Shown: one piece after another, positions 27,901 through 36,311 of the stretch | Position numbering within the stretch: position 1 is the first letter of the stretch | How the letters are laid out: every line of letters starts with the position of its first letter | Assembly (NCBI GenBank): GCA_016184115.1 | Contig: JACPDH010000028.1 | Span: forward strand, 22,618-86,617 | DNA: 64,000 nucleotides | Source of the DNA: Acidobacteriota bacterium | GTDB taxonomy: Bacteria > Acidobacteriota > Thermoanaerobaculia > Gp7-AA8 | Direction of reading: 5' to 3' | Made by a program: the position numbers and the translations under genes | The notes under the pieces: model-generated | What the model saw: only the letters and a program-made list of their open reading frames with translations | Told to the model about the DNA's origin: nothing | Database searches by the model: none

Positions 27901-28869
27901 ATGGGGAAGAAACGATACGTAGGCGTCGATCTGGGCGGCACGAGCATGATGGCCGTCGTCGCGAACGAGAAGGGGAAAGTCCTCGGCGAGAGCGATTCGG
28001 CGACCGACCGTTCCTCGCCGCAGGCAACGATCGACCAGATCATCGCGCAGATTGACGGCGCGCTCGCTGATGCGAAGCTCAAGGCCTCGAAAATCGAAGC
28101 GATTGGCGTCGGCGCGCCAGGTGCCGCCGATCCGAAGACTGGAGTCATCGCGAAGGCGCCTAACCTCGGCTGGACCGATGTTCCTCTGGGCCCGATCCTC
28201 GAGGATCGTTACGGCGTTCCGGTCGCCATCGGCAACGACGTCCAGGTGGCGATTCTAGGAGAGCACGCGTTCGGCGCGGCGAAAGGGGCAAAGCGTGCGG
28301 TCGGGATCTGGGTCGGCACCGGAATCGGAGGCGGACTGATCGCGGACGGTGAGCTCGAGCGCGGCGCCCGCGGTGCGGCTGGAGAGATCGGGCACATGGT
28401 CCTCGACGAGAATGGGCCGGTTTGCGGCTGTGGACGCAAGGGGTGCGCGGAGGCGTACGCGAGCCGTACGTCGATGGAGCGCGACGTGATGCTGCGCATT
28501 GCGGCCGGTCGCGCGAGCGTCGTCCCCGACATCATGAAAGAACGGCAAAAGACGCGAATGACGAGCAGCGTGATGAAGCGCGCGCTCGCGGCGAACGACG
28601 AGGTGATGAAGGAGGTCGTCGCCGCCGCGCAGCGATATCTCGGCCTGCTCGCTGGCAATGTCGTCAACATGTACGACCCTGAAGTGATCGTCATTGGGGG
28701 AGGCGTCGCACAGCGTCTCGGCGAGGAGTTCGTCGGCCCGATCCGCGAGACCGCACGCAGCCGCTTCCTGCGCCCCGATCCCGACGAGAGGGTCCGCATC
28801 GTGCACGCCGGGCTCGATGACTATTCGGGAGCTCTCGGAGCCTCGGTGCTCGCGCGCAGGAACGCATGA
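27901..28869 (+). CDS. ROK-family sugar kinase (glucokinase-like), 322 aa
   Basis: ATP-binding start RYVGVDLGGTSMMAVVANEKG, sugar-binding segments IGVGAPGAADPKTG and GVPVAIGNDVQVAILGEHAFGAAKG, ATP site WVGTGIGGGLIADG, and the ROK zinc motif GHMVLDENGPVCGCGRKGCAEAYAS (His plus three Cys). All are intact, so it is probably active and phosphorylates glucose or a close hexose at C6. It starts 3 nt after the glucosidase stop with GGAGGAAATGAGCC just upstream, so the two are cotranscribed and coupled. The inferred pathway is hydrolysis of an intracellular glucoside followed by phosphorylation. Confidence 0.92.
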   Translation: MGKKRYVGVDLGGTSMMAVVANEKGKVLGESDSATDRSSPQATIDQIIAQIDGALADAKLKASKIEAIGVGAPGAADPKTGVIAKAPNLGWTDVPLGPILEDRYGVPVAIGNDVQVAILGEHAFGAAKGAKRAVGIWVGTGIGGGLIADGELERGARGAAGEIGHMVLDENGPVCGCGRKGCAEAYASRTSMERDVMLRIAAGRASVVPDIMKERQKTRMTSSVMKRALAANDEVMKEVVAAAQRYLGLLAGNVVNMYDPEVIVIGGGVAQRLGEEFVGPIRETARSRFLRPDPDERVRIVHAGLDDYSGALGASVLARRNA

Positions 28870-29008
28870 CACATTGCATCGTGATGGTTCGCACGACGCC
28901 TCACTGAGGGGTCGACGCAGGCTCGTTTCGAAGGCGTCACGGCGCTTTGGCCAGCCACGGGGAAGGTGTTATTCTCCGCTCGCGTCAAATCTCGGGAGGA
29001 CCATTCGG

Positions 29009-30421
29009 ATGCGCGTCGACGAGGTGAAATCGGAAGTTGGGCGGTTCTGGGACGACGAGGTCATCCCGACGATCAGCAAGTACATCGAGATCCCGAATCA
29101 GTCGCCTCTGTTCGACCCCAGCTGGCGTCAGACCGGGCACATGGCCAAAGCCGTCGAGCTCGTGCGGCGCTGGGTCCTGGCGCAGAACATCGCCGGAAGC
29201 CGGCTCGAGGTATTCCAGGACGGCGAACGGACCCCTGTCCTACTCCTCGAAGTCGATGGTGCGAGCAGCGACACGGTGCTTCTCTACGGACATCTCGACA
29301 AGCAGCCGGCGATGATCGGATGGGAGGAGGGACTCGGTCCCTGGACTCCGGTCCTTCGCGACGGCAGGCTTTACGGTCGCGGCTCGTCCGACGACGGCTA
29401 CGCGATCTTCTCGGTCGTCTCCGCGATCAAGGCGCTGCAGACGCAGAAGACGCCGCACGCTCGTCTCGTCGTACTCATCGAGTGCTGCGAAGAAAGCGGC
29501 TCGCTCGACCTTCCGTACTACGTCGAGAAGCTTGCCGACAGGATCGGCACACCGTCGCTCGTCGTTTGCCTCGACAGCGGGTGCGGAGATTACGACGCCC
29601 TCTGGTGCACCACCTCTCTCCGCGGATCGATTGTCGGCAACCTGACGGTCGAGATTCTGAGAGAAGGTGTTCACTCTGGAGACGCGAGTGGCGTCGTGCC
29701 GTCGAGCTTTCGCATCCTCCGCATCCTTCTCGATCGCCTCGAAGAAGCGTCGACCGGCAAGATCATTCCCGAGTGGCTGTGGGTCGACGTGCCTAACGAT
29801 CGGATGAGTGAGGTTCGCCGTGCGGCCGAGGTTCTCGGATCTCATATGCTCGAGCACTACCCGTTCGTTTCCGGCGCGAAGCCGGTGACGAATGACGTCG
29901 TCGAGATGATCCTGAACCGGACGTGGAGGCCGATGCTCGCCTACACCGGACAGGAAGGGCTTCCCGACCTTCTTCAGGGCGGAAACGTCCTTCGGCCTCG
30001 TACCGCGCTCAAGCTTTCGCTCCGCGTCCCGCCGACACTCGAGGCGACCGATCTCGACACGAGGCTCAAGAAGCTGTTCGAGTCCGATCCTCCCTACGGC
30101 GCAAGAGTCTCGTTCGAGCCGGAAAAAGGTGGAGCAGGCTGGAACTGTCCGAAGCTCGCGCCGTGGCTCGAAACCTCGATCAACGAGGCGTCGCGCGCCT
30201 TTTTCGGCCGCGACGCGCTCTCGTTCGGCGAGGGCGGCTCGATACCGTTCATGGGGATGCTCTCGGAGAAGTTCCCCGAGGCGCAGTTCCTCGTTACCGG
30301 TGTACTCGGGCCTCACAGCAACGCCCACGGGCCGAACGAGTTCCTGCACATCCAGATGGGCAAGAGCCTGACGGGCTGCGTGGCGCGTGTGATCTCCGAC
30401 CACTACAAGCGCGGCGCCTGA
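29009..30421 (+). CDS. M20-family metallopeptidase (dipeptidase-like), 470 aa
   Basis: Zinc-dependent peptidase with all metal and catalytic residues: His and Asp in LYGHLDKQP (about residue 96), bridging Asp in GRGSSDDGYAIF, catalytic Glu pair in LIECCEESGS, Asp in VVCLDSGCGDYD and the late His in HSNAHGPNEFLHI. A dimerisation domain sits between about 210 and 340. The arrangement resembles CNDP-type dipeptidases that cleave Xaa-His or other dipeptides. No signal peptide, so cytoplasmic. GGGAGG lies about eight nt before ATG 29009. A 139-bp gap separates it from the sugar kinase, so it may have its own promoter. Confidence 0.92.
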   Translation: MRVDEVKSEVGRFWDDEVIPTISKYIEIPNQSPLFDPSWRQTGHMAKAVELVRRWVLAQNIAGSRLEVFQDGERTPVLLLEVDGASSDTVLLYGHLDKQPAMIGWEEGLGPWTPVLRDGRLYGRGSSDDGYAIFSVVSAIKALQTQKTPHARLVVLIECCEESGSLDLPYYVEKLADRIGTPSLVVCLDSGCGDYDALWCTTSLRGSIVGNLTVEILREGVHSGDASGVVPSSFRILRILLDRLEEASTGKIIPEWLWVDVPNDRMSEVRRAAEVLGSHMLEHYPFVSGAKPVTNDVVEMILNRTWRPMLAYTGQEGLPDLLQGGNVLRPRTALKLSLRVPPTLEATDLDTRLKKLFESDPPYGARVSFEPEKGGAGWNCPKLAPWLETSINEASRAFFGRDALSFGEGGSIPFMGMLSEKFPEAQFLVTGVLGPHSNAHGPNEFLHIQMGKSLTGCVARVISDHYKRGA

Positions 30422-30424
30422 CCC

Positions 30425-31267
30425 TCACACCAGGCGCTTGAGCATTTCGAACTGCCTGACGATCTCGGTCGCGCCCGCTGCGGCGAGGAATGCATTCGTT
30501 CCGTCATCGCGCGCGTCGACGTTCAGGATGCGGAGCGGCTTGTCGCAGCGTTCCCGCGCTGCAGCGAGAAGGGCAGTGCCGAATCCCCGCCTTCGCGCGC
30601 GTGGCGCCACGGCGAGTTGGGCGAGGTCGTTCGTCATGGGGAAGAGCACAGCGGTGGCGGCGACACCCATGTCATCGCGCACGGTGAATGTCACGTGCGG
30701 ATCTCCCGCCCTCGCGATCGACTCGTCGTCGTTCTGCCACGACGGTTCGCAGTCGCGCATCGACGCCATGGTCGCAGCATCGAACGGGGCGTTGTCCTCG
30801 ATGGCGATCGTGGACGATGCCGGCCGCGACAGCTCCTCGAGCTGCCAGCAGCGCAACTCCCGGGACGTTCCGAATCCGGCTCCGCGATAGGCACGAATCG
30901 CTTTTTCGTTCGCCTGGATAACTTCGAGAAGGTATTGCGTCGCTCCTTCGGCGCGAAGCAGCTCGACCGTCTTCGCCAGCATCAGCGACGTAAGTCTTCG
31001 GCCGCGATAGGCGGGGATCACCCCCGTCCCACAGTCGTACGCCGTGAGCTCGCCTTGCCAGCGACCCAGACCGTTGAGTGTGAACGCGACGAGGCGATCT
31101 CCTTCACGCACGCCGACCGAGAGATCGAATCGCACTCCTCGACGGCGCGTCATCTCTCCGAGAAAGGAAGCACTCGGCGAAAACGACACGGCATAGTCGC
31201 CAAACGCGACATCGAAGGCGTCACATATCGTTTCGAAGGAGGTTGTTGCGAGCGTGTCGGCGTTCAT
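30425..31267 (-). CDS. Tandem GNAT-domain acetyltransferase, 280 aa
   Basis: Two GNAT-like halves. The first carries an acetyl-CoA loop GVIPAYRGRRLTSLMLAKTVELLRAEG (R-x-x-G-x-A pattern altered to R-G-R-R-L) and then LLEVIQANEKAIRAYRGAGFGTSRELRCW, a classic GNAT end. The second has LAVAPRARRRGFGTALLAAARERC, with the canonical RxxGxG/A signature, and ends LAAAGATEIVRQFEMLKRL. The first half lacks a clean signature, so perhaps only the second is catalytic. ATG 31267 is the first start near the domain. The gene converges on the M20 peptidase (3-nt gap) and is divergent from tag. Acceptor unknown. Confidence 0.85.
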   Translation of the reverse strand: MNADTLATTSFETICDAFDVAFGDYAVSFSPSASFLGEMTRRRGVRFDLSVGVREGDRLVAFTLNGLGRWQGELTAYDCGTGVIPAYRGRRLTSLMLAKTVELLRAEGATQYLLEVIQANEKAIRAYRGAGFGTSRELRCWQLEELSRPASSTIAIEDNAPFDAATMASMRDCEPSWQNDDESIARAGDPHVTFTVRDDMGVAATAVLFPMTNDLAQLAVAPRARRRGFGTALLAAARERCDKPLRILNVDARDDGTNAFLAAAGATEIVRQFEMLKRLV

Positions 31268-31363
31268 CTCACGGGAAGTATCGGACACGAAGAGGATTGC
31301 CGGGAAGTCACACCTCGGGAACGCAGATCCGCCGTCGTGGCCTGTACAATCTGTCCTACTGAC

Positions 31364-31903
31364 ATGAGCTACTGCAAGGCAGCCCGAGGGCACGACTACC
31401 ACGGCCCCTACCACGACAATGAGTACGGCTTTCCGATCGCGAGCGACGACGCGCTGTTCGAACGATTGGTGCTCGAGATCAACCAGGCGGGGCTGAGCTG
31501 GCTTACGATCCTAAAGAAACGCGAAGGCTTTCGGCGCGCCTATGACGGCTTCGATCTCGTCAAGGTTTCGCGTTATGGCAACCGCCAGCGTGCGCGCCTG
31601 CTCGCCGATGAATCGATCATTCGCAACCGGCTCAAGGTCGACGCAGCGATCGAGAACGCGAAACGAATCCTCTCGATCCGGGAGTCTCACCGTTCGTTCC
31701 GCGGCTGGCTCGACGAGCACCATCCGCGTGAGAAGGCCGACTGGATCAAGCTGTTCAAGAAGACGTTCGTCTTTACCGGCGGAGAAATCACGGGCGAGTT
31801 TCTGCTCAGCACCGGCTACCTTCCAGGCGCTCACGACGTCGAGTGCCCGGTGTACCGAAAGATCCTGAAGCTGGGGCCGGCGTGGCGGAGGCGCCGGTCC
31901 TGA
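31364..31903 (+). CDS. tag: DNA-3-methyladenine glycosylase I, 179 aa
   Basis: Matches Tag: MSYCKAARGHDYHGPYHDNEYGFP at the start with the zinc-ligand Cys4 and His, then LFERLVLEINQAGLSWLTILKKREGFRRAYDGFD with the base-pocket Glu and Trp, and GAHDVECPVY near the end with the second zinc His/Cys pair. It excises 3-methyladenine from alkylated DNA. A TACAAT box lies 16 nt before the ATG. The last coding residue and the stop codon (TCC TGA) lie inside the first AGTCCTG-type units of array H3, so the array has grown into, or was inserted at, the 3' end of the gene; the protein is a few residues shorter than E. coli Tag (187 aa). Confidence 0.93.
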   Translation: MSYCKAARGHDYHGPYHDNEYGFPIASDDALFERLVLEINQAGLSWLTILKKREGFRRAYDGFDLVKVSRYGNRQRARLLADESIIRNRLKVDAAIENAKRILSIRESHRSFRGWLDEHHPREKADWIKLFKKTFVFTGGEITGEFLLSTGYLPGAHDVECPVYRKILKLGPAWRRRRS

Positions 31904-32160
31904 GTCCTTAGTCCTGAGTCCTTAGTCCTTAGTCCTGAGTCCTTAGTCCTCAGTCCTGAGTCGTTAGTCCTCAGTCCTGAGTCCTGGGCCCGGAGTCCTC
32001 AGTCCTGAGTCTTCACTGGAAGCGCTCAGCTGTGGGTGTTGACTGTGCTCAGGAGAGTGTGGAACGTTAGGACGTTCGTACTCGCATCTCCCGTCTCAGG
32101 ACTGAGCACTAAGGACTGAGGACTGAGGACTGAGGACTGAGGACTGAGGACTCAGGACTC
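31897..32160. repeat. Heptad inverted array H3 (AGTCCTN family) with 80-nt core
   Basis: Left arm 31897-32014 has seventeen in-phase AGTCCTN units including one aberrant GGCCCGG. The right arm 32098-32160 has nine units, mostly AGGACTG. The array fills the gap between the convergent tag and PilZ genes, starting inside the tag stop codon and ending ten bases before the PilZ stop. The core repeats that of H1 in reverse orientation. Confidence 0.9.
32013..32092. other. Conserved 80-nt core of array H3
   Basis: The reverse complement of this stretch matches 22226-22305 at 72 of 80 positions. Differences cluster around the CCTAACG heptamer, where H1 has GGCC arms and H3 has GAACGT/ACGTTC arms; both keep a small hairpin but in shifted register. 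Confidence 0.75.
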
Positions 32161-32169
32161 AAAAAGGTG

Positions 32170-32502
32170 TCACTTCGTTTCCGTGACTTCGAGCAGGAGC
32201 TGAATCTTCTCGCGATCGATCTCTGGGAGGCCAATGAACTCCACACCGATCTCCTGCTTCCCGGAAGGGAGCAGCTGGGTGTAGACGACGCGAGCCTTGG
32301 CCGAGATCACCTCGGGGCGAGCCGAGATCAGGATCTCGAGCACTTCTCCGATCGACAGCCGTTCGTCGGAGGTGAAGCCGCACCCGCCCAGGCCTACGGT
32401 CGTCGTCGCTGCGAACTCCTCGATCTCTGCGCCGCCGAGCCTCTTCACGAGGACGGCATGCTGCGAGGAGATACGTGGGAATCGACGTAGCTCTTTGTCC
32501 AT
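32170..32502 (-). CDS. PilZ domain protein, 110 aa
   Basis: Compact PilZ domain with the c-di-GMP motif RxxxR as RRFPR at residues 6-10 and the second motif as TVGLGGCGF near residue 35, where the usual D/N-x-S-x-x-G is altered to T-x-G-L-x-G, so nucleotide binding is uncertain. The rest, ILISARPEVISAKARVVYTQLLPSGKQEIGVEFIGLP, is the PilZ beta barrel. GGAGG precedes the ATG by 6 nt. It is convergent with tag across array H3 and divergent from arfB. It likely reports c-di-GMP levels to an unknown partner; another possible signalling protein in the window is the degenerate GGDEF gene. Confidence 0.87.
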   Translation of the reverse strand: MDKELRRFPRISSQHAVLVKRLGGAEIEEFAATTTVGLGGCGFTSDERLSIGEVLEILISARPEVISAKARVVYTQLLPSGKQEIGVEFIGLPEIDREKIQLLLEVTETK

Positions 32503-32625
32503 TCAGGGCCTCCCTCGCGGCGGCAAGTGCTGCGATCCAGACAATTTACGCGATTCGATGAGCGTCCTTCAAGTCCACGGCCGTCCGATGTGAATCTCCG
32601 GGCGCTTCCGGCGGTTACGCCGAAG

Positions 32626-33045
32626 ATGATCGTCATCGACGAGAAGCTATCGATACCCGAGGACGAGCTCCGGTTTGAAGCGAGCCGTAGCGGCGGCCCT
32701 GGCGGGCAGCACGTGAACACCTCGAGCACGCGCGTCACGCTCGTGTTCGACCTTGAGGCGAGCCGGGCGCTCGATGAGACAGCCAAGTCTGCAATCGAGA
32801 AGCGCCTTTCGACTCGCATCAGCGCCGAGGGCCTCTTGCGCGTCTCTGTGCAGAAGCATCGGAGCCAGCGGATGAATCGAGACGAGGCGATCGAACGCTT
32901 CGCCTCCCTTTTGCGCGCGGCGCTCGAGGAGCAGAAACCGCGACGGAAGACACGACCGACCGCGGGGGCGAAGGCGAGGAGGGTCGATGAGAAGAAGAAG
33001 AGGGGTGGCATCAAGAAGATGCGCACGTCGAGGTACGATGAGTGA
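32626..33045 (+). CDS. arfB: Alternative ribosome-rescue factor, ArfB/YaeJ-like (RF-1 domain), 139 aa
   Basis: Contains the release-factor catalytic loop RSGGPGGQHVNTSSTRVTL with GGQ near residue 27, followed by a strongly basic C-terminal tail (KPRRKTRPTAGAKARRVDEKKKRGG) that in ArfB enters the empty mRNA channel. Length equals the E. coli protein (140 aa). It hydrolyses peptidyl-tRNA on stalled ribosomes. The ATG at 32626 is the one that gives the family N terminus; the frame is open about 33 codons further upstream. It overlaps the next gene by 8 nt, so the two are likely cotranslated. Confidence 0.9.
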   Translation: MIVIDEKLSIPEDELRFEASRSGGPGGQHVNTSSTRVTLVFDLEASRALDETAKSAIEKRLSTRISAEGLLRVSVQKHRSQRMNRDEAIERFASLLRAALEEQKPRRKTRPTAGAKARRVDEKKKRGGIKKMRTSRYDE

Positions 33046-33319
33046 GGAGTCAACAAACTCCTCCACGATGACCCTCCTCGCGTTCTTCCAGTCGACCAAC
33101 ATGACCGAGGAGGAATTTCGGGCGCTGATTACGAAGGTTGTCGTCTCTGGCACCCTGGCGATGGGCATCGCCGCGGTCCTGCTTTGGCTCTTCTGGAGAA
33201 ATCTCGGCAAGGAGTCGGAGGGCGGGGAGAGCGAGACGAGAGTCTCAACCTGGCTGTTGCTCGTCAGCCTCGTCGTCGTGCTTCTGGCGCTCTCATTCGT
33301 CGTCTACTCGCTCGCGTAA
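33038..33319 (+). CDS. Small two-helix membrane protein, 93 aa, unknown
   Basis: Two predicted membrane helices, about residues 32-53 (VVVSGTLAMGIAAVLLWLFW) and 70-91 (VSTWLLLVSLVVVLLALSFVVY), joined by an acidic loop (GKESEGGESETR). I do not recognise a family. The first ATG (33038) overlaps the arfB stop; a second in-frame ATG at 33068 is preceded by a perfect hairpin GAGGAGT-CAACAA-ACTCCTC, which would hide its ribosome site. Position suggests an operon with arfB but no function can be assigned. Confidence 0.65.
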   Translation: MSEESTNSSTMTLLAFFQSTNMTEEEFRALITKVVVSGTLAMGIAAVLLWLFWRNLGKESEGGESETRVSTWLLLVSLVVVLLALSFVVYSLA

Positions 33320-33331
33320 GGCGGGGACGGC

Positions 33332-35017
33332 TCACTTCACGTCGACCTTTGTGCGGGAGTAGGCCTTCATGTTCGTCACGTTGTCGAGAACCGCGACTGC
33401 AATGATGTTCTCTCCCTTCTCCATCAGCAGGTCGACCGAGTAAGTGAAGTGCTTCCCGTCGAGCTTCGCCGCTTCCTTCACCGGGACACTGACCGCTTGT
33501 GACTTCTGCTCGATGCGCGAGATTCCGCCACGGCCGTCGCTCACTCCGACGAACACGGAGAACTTTCCCGCGAGCCGATCGCCGTTCGGAAGAAGCGTCA
33601 GCGACGACGACGGGATCTGCACGTCGAGCGGTACCGAGAAACGCCCGCGACCCTGTTTCTTAGGTGGTTTCGACACGGTGCGAATCTCGAAGTCTCCCGG
33701 ACCGCCGTCGTAGTAGAGCATCGCAACGACGCGGTCGATCATCTGTTCGCGCGTCGTCTTCGAGTAGAAGGTCGTGCGCGTGCGTACCGAGATGCCGGGT
33801 CGTTTCGCACGGACGGTGAGGCGCCGTTCGCCAGGGGCCGCCTGGTTAGTCGCGCGATACCCGAGGGAGTAGTAGGTGTCGAAGTCGCGCTCGATCCTGT
33901 CGAAGACGCCGTCAATGTTCTGCGTCTGTGCGAAGGCGAGCCCCCCTGTTTTCGCGGCAACGAGCTGGAACGCTGTAATCCGGTCGACCGTCTCCATGAA
34001 CTGTCTATCGGCGGTGGTCAGCTCCTGGCGCTCGACCGGCGTGTCGGAAAGATCGGCGCCGGTCGATGCGCTCAACATGTAAACGGTCACGCCGTTCGCG
34101 TTGGCGGCGCGGCTCACGATGTCGAACAGATTCGTCTCCGCATACGCCTGAGTCTCCGGCGAGGGCATGGGGATCAACTCGCGCGACATCTGAATCCGCG
34201 GCGCGAAGATCTCGTTCGTGTACTGGAACATCTCGATTCCGGGGCGCAACGGGAACTCCTCACCGACGAAGATCATCGCCTTTTTCCCTTCGACGCCCGC
34301 GAGCGTAGCGAGAAGGCCGTTCATGGCTGAGATCTTCGCGCGTGTCTCGACGCGCACCTGTTCGGCATAGATCCGCGCCTGCGAAAGCGAGTTCCGGTAA
34401 GCATCCGCGAGCGAGATGCCGCTTCGAGGTTGCGTGGCAAGGTCGAGCTCCGTACGGATTCGCTGCTCGGCCTCCCTGCGCCGGATCACGAGCGGTCCCC
34501 TCCCCGTGCCTTCGCCGGAGAGACGTACGAGCGCGCGCTCGAATTCACTCACGAGCGAGGTGAACGGAACTTCGACATGAAGCCCCTTGCGCCATATCGC
34601 GAGCATCGCCTGGTCGCCTGGGCGAAGCATTGTTCCCGTGAAGCCGCGAATCTGCTCGAAGACGCGGTTGCGGTTGAACGGATGGAGCGTTTCCGCGTCG
34701 ACATAGAAGATCAGCTTTCGGCTCCGCTCTTCCGGAATGGCGGCGAGCGGTGTCGGCGCCTCGGTTGGAAGTGGTTTCGGAGCGACCTCTGCGCGTACTT
34801 CGCTGAAGTTCGTGATCTCCTGCGGGCGTCCCGCTTCGGCGATCTCGAAATCTTCGCGCGTGAGTCCGTAGACCGGCTCTCCTTTCGAGTCGGTTGCGAA
34901 CACGTCGATGCTGACGACGTTGACTTCGACCGTCTCGACGTAGAGCTCCTCCTGCGACTGCGCGGCCGCAGACGCGGTGAGTGCGAGCGCGATCAAAGTC
35001 GTGATCGTCGATCTCAT
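33332..35017 (-). CDS. Secreted VWFA-related domain protein (acidobacterial type), 561 aa
   Basis: Signal peptide MRSTITTLIALALTASAAAQ, then the hallmark VETVEVNVVSIDVFATDSKGEPVYGLTREDFEIAEAGRPQEITNFSEV of the acidobacterial VWFA-related family. The von Willebrand A-like domain follows (about 95-340: KLIFYVDAETLHPFNRNRV, KAMIFVGEEFPLRPGIEM), with a metal-site DxSxS not clearly kept, then a beta-rich C-terminal part (GYRATNQAAPGERRLTVRAKRPG). The family is greatly expanded in Acidobacteriota and is the main taxonomic clue here. Function unknown; probably an outer-surface or periplasmic binding protein. Convergent with the small membrane protein gene and divergent from pntAA. Confidence 0.9.
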   Translation of the reverse strand: MRSTITTLIALALTASAAAQSQEELYVETVEVNVVSIDVFATDSKGEPVYGLTREDFEIAEAGRPQEITNFSEVRAEVAPKPLPTEAPTPLAAIPEERSRKLIFYVDAETLHPFNRNRVFEQIRGFTGTMLRPGDQAMLAIWRKGLHVEVPFTSLVSEFERALVRLSGEGTGRGPLVIRRREAEQRIRTELDLATQPRSGISLADAYRNSLSQARIYAEQVRVETRAKISAMNGLLATLAGVEGKKAMIFVGEEFPLRPGIEMFQYTNEIFAPRIQMSRELIPMPSPETQAYAETNLFDIVSRAANANGVTVYMLSASTGADLSDTPVERQELTTADRQFMETVDRITAFQLVAAKTGGLAFAQTQNIDGVFDRIERDFDTYYSLGYRATNQAAPGERRLTVRAKRPGISVRTRTTFYSKTTREQMIDRVVAMLYYDGGPGDFEIRTVSKPPKKQGRGRFSVPLDVQIPSSSLTLLPNGDRLAGKFSVFVGVSDGRGGISRIEQKSQAVSVPVKEAAKLDGKHFTYSVDLLMEKGENIIAVAVLDNVTNMKAYSRTKVDVK

Positions 35018-35177
35018 TCGAGGCTACCTTCCATCTCAGTGTAGGGTTGAGCGGACCAGCTCATTTGTTACGAAGGAGTGATCGTTTCCCATCTTCCGCC
35101 CTCCACGGGCGGAACACCGGGGAGGCGCTACGCAGTGCACGACGCGCGAGCGGGCATCCGTTAGAATTGCGACCGTC

Positions 35178-36311
35178 ATGGCAAAACTGTTCGTTCCGAA
35201 AGAGCGCTCCGGAGGCGAGCGGCGCGTTGCCGCCACGCCCGAGACGGTGAAGAAGTTCGTCAAGGCGGGACTCGTCGTCGAGGTCGAAGCGGGAGCCGGC
35301 GAGGGATCCTCGATCTCCGATCAACGTTTCGCCGATGCTGGCGCCGCGATTGTTTCCGACGCTTCGGCGTCGTGGTCGAGCGCCGACATCGTCGCGAAGG
35401 TCGCCGTCCCGTCGCCCGACGAAGCGGGGCGCCTGAAGCCGGGCGCAGTGCTCGTCTCGTTCATGGCGCCTCACCGGAATCTCGATGCGGTGCGGGTGCT
35501 CGAGCGACGGGGCGTCACGACGCTCGCGATGGAGCTCGTGCCGCGCACGACGCGAGCGCAGACGATGGATGCGCTTTCCTCGCAGGCGAACATCGCGGGC
35601 TACAAGTCGGTGCTGATCGCCGCCGCACGACTCGGAAAGTATTTCCCTCTCCTGATGACTGCGGCTGGAACCGTACCGCCGGCGCGAGTCGTGATCATGG
35701 GAGCCGGCGTAGCGGGACTCCAGGCGATCGCGACGGCGAAGCGGCTCGGCGCGGTCGTCGAGGTATCCGATGTGCGCGCGGCCGCCAAGGAGCAGGTCGA
35801 GTCGCTCGGTGCGAAGTTCATCGAGCTTCCGATGCAGGAGTCGGGCGAAGGAACCGGCGGTTACGCGAAGGAGATGAGCGAGGACTTTCTCCGCAAGCAG
35901 CGCGAGATCGTGATGCAGCACCTCGCGAAAGCCGACGTGGTGATCTGCACTGCACTCGTCCCTGGCAAGAAGGCTCCCGTCCTCATCAACGATGAAGCGC
36001 TGAAGGTGATGCGCGCAGGGGCGATCGTCGTCGATCTGGCGATCACGGAGGGAGGGAACTGCACGCAGTCGAAGGCGGACGAGGACGTGACCTGGAATGG
36101 AGTGCACATCCTCGCCCCATCGAATCTCGCGGCGACGATGGCGGAGGACGCGAGCGTCGTCTACTCGCGCAATGTCCACGCCCTCGTGATGAACTTCGTG
36201 AAGGACGGCAACGTCGTACTCGACCTCGGCGACGAGATCAACGCCGGTTCCCTTCTCACGCACGAAGGTAAGGTGACCCACGCGCCGACGGCGGCGCTGG
36301 TTCAGTCCTGA
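35178..36311 (+). CDS. pntAA: NAD(P) transhydrogenase subunit alpha, part 1 (PntAA), 377 aa
   Basis: Matches the soluble NAD(H)-binding dI component: LFVPKERSGGERRVAATPETVKKF at the start, SFMAPHRNLDAVRVLERRGVTTLAMELVPRTTRAQ, NIAGYKSVLIAA, Rossmann motif VVIMGAGVAGLQAIATAKRLGAVVEVSDVRAAAKEQ, and LAPSNLAATMAEDASVVYSRN. Length is normal. In proton-translocating transhydrogenase it works with PntAB and PntB, normally encoded directly downstream; here neither is present, and the gene is followed by array H4 whose first unit contains the TGA stop codon (TCC TGA). The partner subunits may be elsewhere in the genome, or the protein may act alone. Confidence 0.92.
   Translation: MAKLFVPKERSGGERRVAATPETVKKFVKAGLVVEVEAGAGEGSSISDQRFADAGAAIVSDASASWSSADIVAKVAVPSPDEAGRLKPGAVLVSFMAPHRNLDAVRVLERRGVTTLAMELVPRTTRAQTMDALSSQANIAGYKSVLIAAARLGKYFPLLMTAAGTVPPARVVIMGAGVAGLQAIATAKRLGAVVEVSDVRAAAKEQVESLGAKFIELPMQESGEGTGGYAKEMSEDFLRKQREIVMQHLAKADVVICTALVPGKKAPVLINDEALKVMRAGAIVVDLAITEGGNCTQSKADEDVTWNGVHILAPSNLAATMAEDASVVYSRNVHALVMNFVKDGNVVLDLGDEINAGSLLTHEGKVTHAPTAALVQS

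Noticed and set aside
30617..31363. Extended tag protein starting near 30617
   Set aside because: The extension is antisense to the GNAT gene, and Tag requires its N-terminal Met-Ser-Tyr-Cys zinc ligand, which is at 31364.
22225..32095. Strict base-pair covariation between the H1 and H3 cores
   Set aside because: Both form a small hairpin around CCTAAC, but the paired columns differ (register shift), so most changes are not compensatory. Two copies are too few to claim a conserved RNA.
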